Positions 58,184-64,000 of a stretch of DNA of 64,000 bases are shown piece after piece. The notes under the pieces were generated by a model. The model was not told where the DNA came from, did no database searches, and saw only the letters and a list, made by a program, of their open reading frames with translations. Location of the stretch: contig NC_079504.1 in NCBI RefSeq assembly GCF_030052815.1, positions 46,488,507-46,552,506 of the forward strand, read 5' to 3'. The translations under genes were made by a program, and so were the position numbers. This stretch comes from Hevea brasiliensis. Taxonomy: Eukaryota > Streptophyta > Magnoliopsida > Malpighiales > Euphorbiaceae. Numbering within the stretch: the stretch's first letter is position 1; each line of letters starts with the position of its first letter.

Positions 58184-59038
58184 GATTGTACTGCAAACTT
58201 TGAGGGAGAAACAGCTATACGCCAAATTGTCGAAGTGTGAATTTTGGCTGAAGGAGATATCCTTTTTGGGGCACATAGAATCAGTATAAGGTATTAAGGT
58301 AGATCCTAGCAAGATAGAAGCTGTCCTTAATTGGAGACCACCCAGAAATATCACGGAGATTCGCAGTTTTCTGGGTTTAGCTGGATACTACCGCCGTTTT
58401 GTGAAAGGATTCTCCATGTTGGCATCTCCATTGACCAAGCTTCTTAGAAAAGATGTGAAATTTCAGTGGACGGATAAATGCCAGCAGAGTTTTGATGAAT
58501 TGAAAAGGTGTTTGACTGAGGCTCCAGTCCTAACTTTACCTACCTCGGGTAAAGAATACACAGTATATAGTGATGCTTCTCATAATGGGTTAGGTTGTGT
58601 ACTGATGCAAGATCAGAATGTCATTGCATATGCATCACGCTAACTGAAACCTCATGAGAGAAATTATCCGACACATGACTTGAAGCTAGCAGTTATTGTG
58701 TTCGCTCTTAAGATCTGGAGACACTATTTGTATGGGGAGAAATGCTACATTTACACAGATCATAAGAGTTTGAAGTATCTGGGAACTCAAAAGGAGTTGA
58801 ATTTGAGACAGAGGAGATGGTTAGAGTTGATAACGGACCATGATTGTCTGATAGACTATCAGCCAGAGAAAGCTAATGTGGTGGCTGACGCCTTAAGTCG
58901 TAAGACTATGGCAAGTCTCAGAGTTTCTCCTTTATCTATGGTACATGAGTTGAGATCATTGCATGCCAGCTTAGAGATTAATGATGAGGGCCAGACAGCA
59001 GTTGCATGGCATGTACAGCCAGTGTTGATTGACTAGAT
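58184..59038 (+). pseudogene. Unit B reverse transcriptase end and RNase H
   Basis: This resumes RT directly after the copia insertion ([27 protein letters not shown]). There is a stop near 58289, then [16 protein letters not shown]. RNase H starts near 58563 ([15 protein letters not shown]) and contains [22 protein letters not shown] and [11 protein letters not shown] stop at 58641-58643 replaces Gln, and another at 59036-59038 ends the frame at the same kind of Gln codon as in element 1. Confidence 0.92.
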
Positions 59039-60240
59039 CAGAATGGCTACTTAGAATGATCAGAAGTTATTATAAGAAGACAGATAGGCAAAAAACTAGA
59101 ATTCTTAGTGAGAGATGAAGGTCTATTGCTACACCAGGGCAGAATGTGCGTTCCTAATGATGTTGACTTGAGACAGATCATTTTGAAGGAAGCACATGAG
59201 TCTCCTTTTGCTATGCACCCTAGTGGTACAAAAATGTATAGAGGGCTGAAAGAGCATTACTGGTGGATGGGTATGAAAAGAAATGTAGCAGAATTTGTTT
59301 CCAAATGCCTAACTTGTCAGCAAGCAAAGGCAGAGCATCAAGTATCAGCTGGTTTGTTACATCCATTACCAGTACCGGAATGGAAATGGGAGAGAATAAC
59401 TATGGATTTTGTGATGGGCCTTCCGAGGACACAGAAGAGTCATGATGCAGTATGCGTCATTATTGACAGACTGACCAAGTCTGCTCATTTTCTGCCAGTC
59501 CGGATGGACTACAGTTTAGAAAGATTGGCCAAGTTGTACATTGATGAGATAGTAAGACTGCATGGAGTGCCAGTATCCATCGTATCTGACAGAGATCCTA
59601 GGTTCACTTCTAGATTCTGGGGTAGTCTTCAGAGAGCCCTAGGAACTAGATTGAACTTCAGCACGGCATTCCACCCACAGACAGATGGCCAGTCTGAGAG
59701 GGTAATTTAGATCTTGGAGGACATACTACGGGATTGTGTGATTGAGTTTGAGGACAGTTGGGACATATACTTGCCTTTGATTGAATTTGCTTACAACAAT
59801 AGCTACCAATCAAGCATTGGGATGCCTCCATATGAAGCTTTCTATGGCAGAAAATGCAGAACTCCCCTGTGCTGTGATGAGGTAGGTGAAAGGAAGATGA
59901 TTGGGCCCTAAATTGTTCAGCAGACCGAGGAGAAGATCAGGGTGATCAGAGATCGACTTAAGACTGCATCAGACCGTCAGAAGTCCTATATTGATTTAAA
60001 GAGAAGGGATATTAAGTATGTAGTGGGTGAGAAAGTATTCCTCAAGGTTTCCCCTTGGAAGAAAATTATGAGATTCGGCAGAAAGGGGAAACCGAGTCCT
60101 CATTTTATTGGACCATTTGAGGTTCTGGAGAGAGTGGGTCCTTTGGCATATCGTTTGGCACTACCTCCAAAGTTAGAGAAGATACATAACGTCTTCCATG
60201 TGTCTATGTTGAGAAGGTATCGATCAGACCCATCTCATGT
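59039..60240 (+). pseudogene. Unit B integrase, chromodomain deleted
   Basis: A degraded stretch with two or three stops and a frameshift (59039-59107) leads to the zinc-binding region ([31 protein letters not shown]). The core has Asp in TMDFVMGL, Asp in SDRDPRF and Glu in DGQSERV. Stops lie at 59708-59710 and 59909-59911. The GPY-type motif reads FIGPFEVLERVG. At about 60240 the sequence jumps from SMLRRYRSDPSH into LTR sequence, so the chromodomain, the pol stop, the polypurine tract and the first part of the 3' LTR are lost. An open frame therefore runs on into the LTR to 60388. Confidence 0.92.
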
Positions 60241-60978
60241 GATTGTGAAATATTTTAATTGTGATTTATTAACGAATGTTATACGTATTACATTTCAAAT
60301 TTTTATTGTGCACCACTGGATATTTTTATACTCAGCGATAGCTTATTTTGCTGTCGCAGATAAGGGCAAGGAAAAAGCAGCAGGGTGAGCTGCTGAATTG
60401 ACAAGGACTTCACTGATCTTTTGTATAGGTATTTTTTTATACCCTTGTAGTTATTTGATGTAAATATTGTAATGTCATATGTATTAATGTAAAGTTGAGC
60501 AGTTGTACAGTAGATTGTAATAATGTTATTTTGGATTTTCTTTTTATAAATTAAGATCTGTATTTGTAAATTAAGTCCTATATGCAATGTGAATGAATTT
60601 ATAAAGTATTTGAGATGACAAAATTTGATTGAATTGTGTTGACTTGAGTTGTTTTGGTGTTGGGAGTTGTGAAAACAATTATTGGAAGTGTTTTTACAGG
60701 TTTTTGAAGAACTGTTTTCTCAAAATACAGACGGCACTCTGCCGAAATTTTTCCAAAAATTACGTAAAAATAAAAATGGACAAAAATTTTTATTAGTTTT
60801 GAAACTTCAATTAAATGTTTTTAATTCCTACTAAAATGCTCACCACTTCCAAAAAGTAAGGAAATGGTTTTAAAATCTCTTGTAGGGTACTTAATGAGTT
60901 ATCGGTAGGTGAAGTTCAGTAGTTCATTAGGTATTCTACGGGATCATGTTATGCCTTACAGAGGGGTAAGGTGTGGTA
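60237..60978 (+). repeat. 3' LTR remnant of compound element
   Basis: The first 350 bases match 36244-36598 closely and the remaining 390 match 45259-45659. It ends GGTAAGGTGTGGTA, where other copies read GGTAAGGTGTGACA. The left edge is a deletion junction sharing ATGT with the integrase sequence. Confidence 0.88.
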
Positions 60979-61309
60979 ATATTTATTATGTGGCATGAGA
61001 CTCACCATAGTAACTTATTAATATCTCATGTTAATACTTTGGGAACAAACATGATTACAATCTTTCTGGATAAGTCATGTTCTTTGTGAAGTATCCTCGA
61101 TTGTGAACCGATTTATGATACTTTGTGCTAGAAATACTGTCACTCGTATTCTTAACAACTTAAGAATAAAACTTCTAACAAAATATCAATGGACCTTTTC
61201 AATTACAAATAAATAGTTTATGCAAATAGAAAAGTGAAAATGCCTTTTTATTAATAAAATTATATACAAGATACATACAAAACGATATGCTCTAGGGCAT
61301 ACTACAACA
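60979..61309 (-). repeat. Outer copia 3' LTR, proximal part
   Basis: Read on the minus strand from 61309 it starts TGTTGTAGTATGCCCTAGAG and follows the first 330 bases of the copia LTR. It stops at the compound gypsy insertion and continues at 33530 leftward. A purine tract (GTGGGAGAT on the minus strand, 61310-61318) lies directly upstream. Confidence 0.88.
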
Positions 61310-61619
61310 ATCTCCCACTACTACTAGAGCCATTCATTACAGTATCTCTGACCCATCTTATTAAGATGTCGGTCTAACTGAGCTTATGACACAGGCTTCG
61401 TGAATGGATCAGCTGGATTTTTAGCTGATGCTATCTTCTGCATGGCTACATCGCCTCACCCAACTATCTCTCTGATAATATGATAATGCCTTTTTATGTG
61501 TTTGGATTTCTGGTGAGACCGGGGTTCCTTAGCCTGTATGACCGCTCCATTATTGTCACATTATAGAGGAACTACTGACTCAATGGAAAGAACTACTGCA
61601 AGTTCTTTCATGAACTTCT

Positions 61620-62510
61620 TTATCCAAACAACCTCTTTTGCAGCATCTGATGCAGCAATATACTTGGCCTCTGTAGTAAAATCAACAGTCGTACTTTGTT
61701 TGAAACTCTTCTAACTAACTGCACCTCCATTACAAATGAACACAAATCCAAATGTAGACTTCCTATCATCAATTTCTGATTGAAAATCAGAATTAGTGTA
61801 ACCATCCAGTTGTAGGTCACCACCTCCATAAATCAAGAATAAATCCTTAGTTCTTCTCAAGTACTTAAGGATATTCGTGACAGCTATCCAATGTTCCAAA
61901 CCTGGATTAGATTGAAACCTGCTAGTCAAACTAACAGCATATGCGATATTCGGCCTAGTACACAACATTGCATATATTAAACTTCCAATAGTCGAAGCAT
62001 ATGGGATCCTGGCCATTTTATCTCTTTCTTTTGGTGTCTTTGGAGGCATCTCTTTAGAAAGGTGGATACCATGTCTTACTGGTAACAATCCTCTCTTGGA
62101 ATCAAGCATATTAAACCTCTTTAACACCTTTTCCAAGTATAGACTTTGGGATAAACTAATTATTCTTTTCACTTTATCTCTATAGATGCGAATTCCAAGA
62201 ATATCAGTTGCCTCCCTTATGTCTTTCATGGAGAATATATTTGACAACCATACCTTAACAGTTGTCAACATACCTATGTCATTGCCTATTAATAAAATGT
62301 CATCTACATTTAAAACAAGGAAAGTGACAGCACTCTCACTAACCTTTTTATATACACATGGCTCATCCATATTTTTGATAAAACTAAATAATTTAATGAC
62401 TTCATCAAAATAGATGTTCCAACTCCTCAAAGCTTGTTTTAACCCATAAATGGATCGTTTTAGCTTACATACCTTGGAACCATCTTGGGATTCAAAACCC
62501 CTAGGTTATT
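61620..62510 (-). pseudogene. Outer copia reverse transcriptase end and RNase H
   Basis: The frame from 62430 to 61711 contains the catalytic block LNVDDILLIGND, then DILGIRIYRDKVKRIISLSQ, LEKVLKRFNMLDSKRG, IPYASTIGSLIYAMLCTRP and the connection (VTNILKYLRRTKDLFLIYGG). RNase H begins DGYTNSDFQSEIDDRKSTFG and FVFICNGGA; its first catalytic Asp (usually TDSDW or similar) reads TNSDF. A stop near 61710 and a frameshift follow, with the TEAKYIAAS-like remnant near 61650. RT looks better preserved than in the nested copy. Confidence 0.85.
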
Positions 62511-63100
62511 CCATGAAAATGTTTTCATCAATATTTCCATTGAGAAAAGCTGTTTTGACATCGATTTGCCAAATCTCATAATCATAATATGCAGTTATTA
62601 CTAATAAAATCCTAATTGATTTAAGCATGGCAATAGGTGAGAAAGTCTCCTCATAGTAGATTTCTTACCGTTGGTGAAACCCTTTGGCAACTAGGCTTGC
62701 TTTATAGGTCTCTACCTTTCCATCAGAACTAATTTTCTTCTTGAAAACCCAGGTGGGTTAACAAGGTCCCAAACTTGGTTCTTATGCATGGAATCAATTT
62801 CGGATTTCATAGCTTCAATCCATTTTGAAGAATCTATATCTGATATAGCTTCTTCATAGGTAAGAGGATCATCTCCATGATCTATTTCTTCAGGAGTAAA
62901 CAACTCTTGTTCATCTTTATGAAGAAAACCATATCTCTCTGATAGGTGAGATATCCTGGTTGATCTGCGAGGAATTACTATAGATGTTTCATCAATAGGT
63001 GTAGGTTGACTAGATGGATCTATATCCATTTGATCTATTGGTTGTCAAAATTCTCCAATTCTAACTCTATTTGCCTTCCTTTGCCTCCTTCTTGAATAAA
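62511..63100 (-). pseudogene. Outer copia RT N-terminal part and linker
   Basis: From 63029 to 62712 the frame encodes the integrase-RT linker and RT start: MDIDPSSQPTPIDETS, then EEIDHGDDPLTYEEAISDID and KSEIDSMHKNQVWDLVNPP. The following RT blocks (WVFKKK, KARLVAKGF, WQIDVKTAFLNG) are recoverable only across frameshifts between 62511 and 62760. Compared with the nested copy the block KTAFLNG is normal here. Confidence 0.8.
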
Positions 63101-63975
63101 CTGTTGTTCAAGAAATATGGCATCTCTGCTTACCATAACCTTTTGTGATATATGCAAATAAAAATAATATCCAAAACTTTCTTTTAGATATCCGACAAAT
63201 CTACCTTTTTCTTATTTGGTTTCTAATTTATCAGTGTTCAGCTTTTTAATATAAGCTGGATAATCCCAAATCTTAACATGCTTAAGACTCAATTTTCTTC
63301 CATGCCATATCTCATAAGGTGTGGAAGAGACTGATTTTGATGGAATCCTATTCAGAATATGCAAAGCTGATTCTAATGCAAATCCCCAAAGGAGACTGGC
63401 ATATCAGTATAGCTCATCATATTGCGTACCATATCTAATAGGGTATGATTTCTCCTTTCAGATACACCATTCAGTTGTAGCGTTCCTGGAAGAGTCAGTT
63501 GGGAGACAATGCCATGCTCTTTCAAGTATTCATCAAATTCAGTCCTTAGGTATTCACCTCCATGATTTGATTGAAGAGTTTTAATACTTTTTCCTATTTG
63601 ATTTTCTACTTCACATTTAAATTCTTTGAACTTTTCAAAGGATTCATATTTTTATTTCATCAAATACAAATACCCAAACCTTGATTTATCATCAGTAAAG
63701 GTAATAAAGTAATGAAAACCGCCTCTAGCCATTTCCTTAAATGGACCACATACATCACTATGTATCAATTCCAAAATATTTTCAGCTCTTAACCCTTGTC
63801 CAACAAAAGGTGATCTAGTCATTTTGCCTTCAAGGCAGGATTCACAAGTTGGAGTAGGTTCAGAACCCAATGAGAATAAAATCCCCATTTTCTCCAGCTT
63901 TGCAATCCTATCTTCTGCAATATGACCTAATCTTAAGTACCAAATATATTTTGAACTTGTGTTGATTTTCATCAT
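63101..63975 (-). pseudogene. Outer copia integrase, frameshifted
   Basis: The open piece 63975-63652 encodes the zinc-binding region (YLRLGHIAEDRI ... CESCLEGKMTRSPF) and the core start with Asp in IHSDVCGPF. After a stop near 63652 the reading continues with changes and frameshifts. The second catalytic block, usually SDRGGEY, reads SNHGGEY (Asp to Asn and Arg to His, both G-to-A type). The Glu-containing block VSERRNHTLLDM is still visible near 63440. The integrase is therefore both frame-broken and catalytically damaged. Confidence 0.85.
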
Positions 63976-64000
63976 GGCATTACATTCATTTAGATTGCTT

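Larger units (their letters stand above)
33531..60978 (+). mobile_element. Compound Tekay-like insertion (LTR-A-LTR-B-LTR), 27.4 kb
   Basis: The insertion starts TGTAACACC at 33531 and ends GGTGTGGTA at 60978 (the terminus ACA changed to GTA). The flanks are ATGTT (33526-33530) and ATATT (60979-60983), a 5 bp target duplication with one transition, inside a copia LTR. It holds two gag-pol units in the same direction (A, 36817-41439; B, 45849-60236) with LTR sequence before, between and after. This LTR-int-LTR-int-LTR plan usually arises by unequal recombination. It was later invaded by a TRIM and a copia element. Confidence 0.8.
61310..64000 (-). mobile_element. Outer minus-strand Ty1/copia element, pol portion
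   Basis: This is the same family as 48229-58183, in the opposite orientation and more decayed. From right to left it holds integrase, RT and RNase H, then the purine tract and the 3' LTR split by the compound gypsy insertion. The protease, gag and 5' LTR lie beyond the right edge. Confidence 0.88.

Noticed and set aside
1..64000. Host plant genes, CRISPR arrays, rRNA or bacterial-type operons
   Set aside because: All supported coding segments belong to LTR retrotransposons. I saw no exon structure of a host gene and no array of regularly spaced identical repeats with unique spacers.

Overview
The window is plant nuclear DNA, almost certainly from a eudicot, and is built almost wholly from LTR retrotransposons inserted into one another. 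The lineages seen are plant-typical: a Ty1/copia Sirevirus, a second Ty1/copia family with 2.1 kb LTRs, long-LTR Ty3/gypsy chromoviruses of the Tekay/Del type (integrase followed by a chromodomain, tRNA-Met-type primer site), and an Athila-type Ty3/gypsy element (tRNA-Asp-type primer site). I cannot name the species. I saw no host gene, rRNA, tRNA gene or CRISPR array. The setting looks like gene-poor heterochromatin.

Layout, left part (1-29289). The 3' half of a Sirevirus (1-3858: pol end and post-pol ORF) is split by a complete minus-strand Tekay-like element (3859-16428, TSD TTGTC) and resumes at 16429-18312 with repeated polypurine tracts and its 3' LTR. One LTR of the Tekay-like element carries a 351 bp near-perfect palindrome (4144-4494) with TG..CA ends and a 5 bp TSD; the sister LTR keeps the empty site. 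The Sirevirus adjoins the remains of an Athila-type element (18313-23188: LTR end, decayed primer site, gag, protease, integrase tail, post-pol ORF) that has lost RT, RNase H and most of integrase. An LTR fragment of a second type (23189-25243) and an opposite-facing Tekay-like LTR plus leader (25244-29145) follow, joined through a short duplication.

Layout, right part (29290-64000). A 1.5 kb gypsy LTR with its leader (29290-31760) abuts a minus-strand copia LTR. That LTR is split in two: 31761-33530 and 60979-61309 together rebuild one 2.1 kb LTR. Between them lies a 27.4 kb compound Tekay-like insertion (33531-60978, TSD ATGTT/ATATT) arranged LTR - gag-pol A - LTR - TRIM - LTR end - gag-pol B - LTR remnant. 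Gag-pol B is itself split inside reverse transcriptase by a young copia element (48229-58183, TSD GATTG, two nearly identical 2.1 kb LTRs). The outer minus-strand copia continues with its broken pol to the right edge.

No pol gene here is intact. Most in-frame stops in the Tekay-like pol copies fit C-to-T or G-to-A changes (CAG/CAA to TAG/TAA, TGG to TAG/TGA), which suits long-silenced methylated repeats. Gag, protease, RT-RNase H, integrase and chromodomain would once have made the particle and integration machinery of each element. Today the window is best read as an insertion history. The least conventional structures are the palindromic foldback with integrase-type ends, the small TRIM, the LTR-terminal hairpin that is inverted or truncated between copies, and the recurring module of about 200 bp inside otherwise different LTRs.
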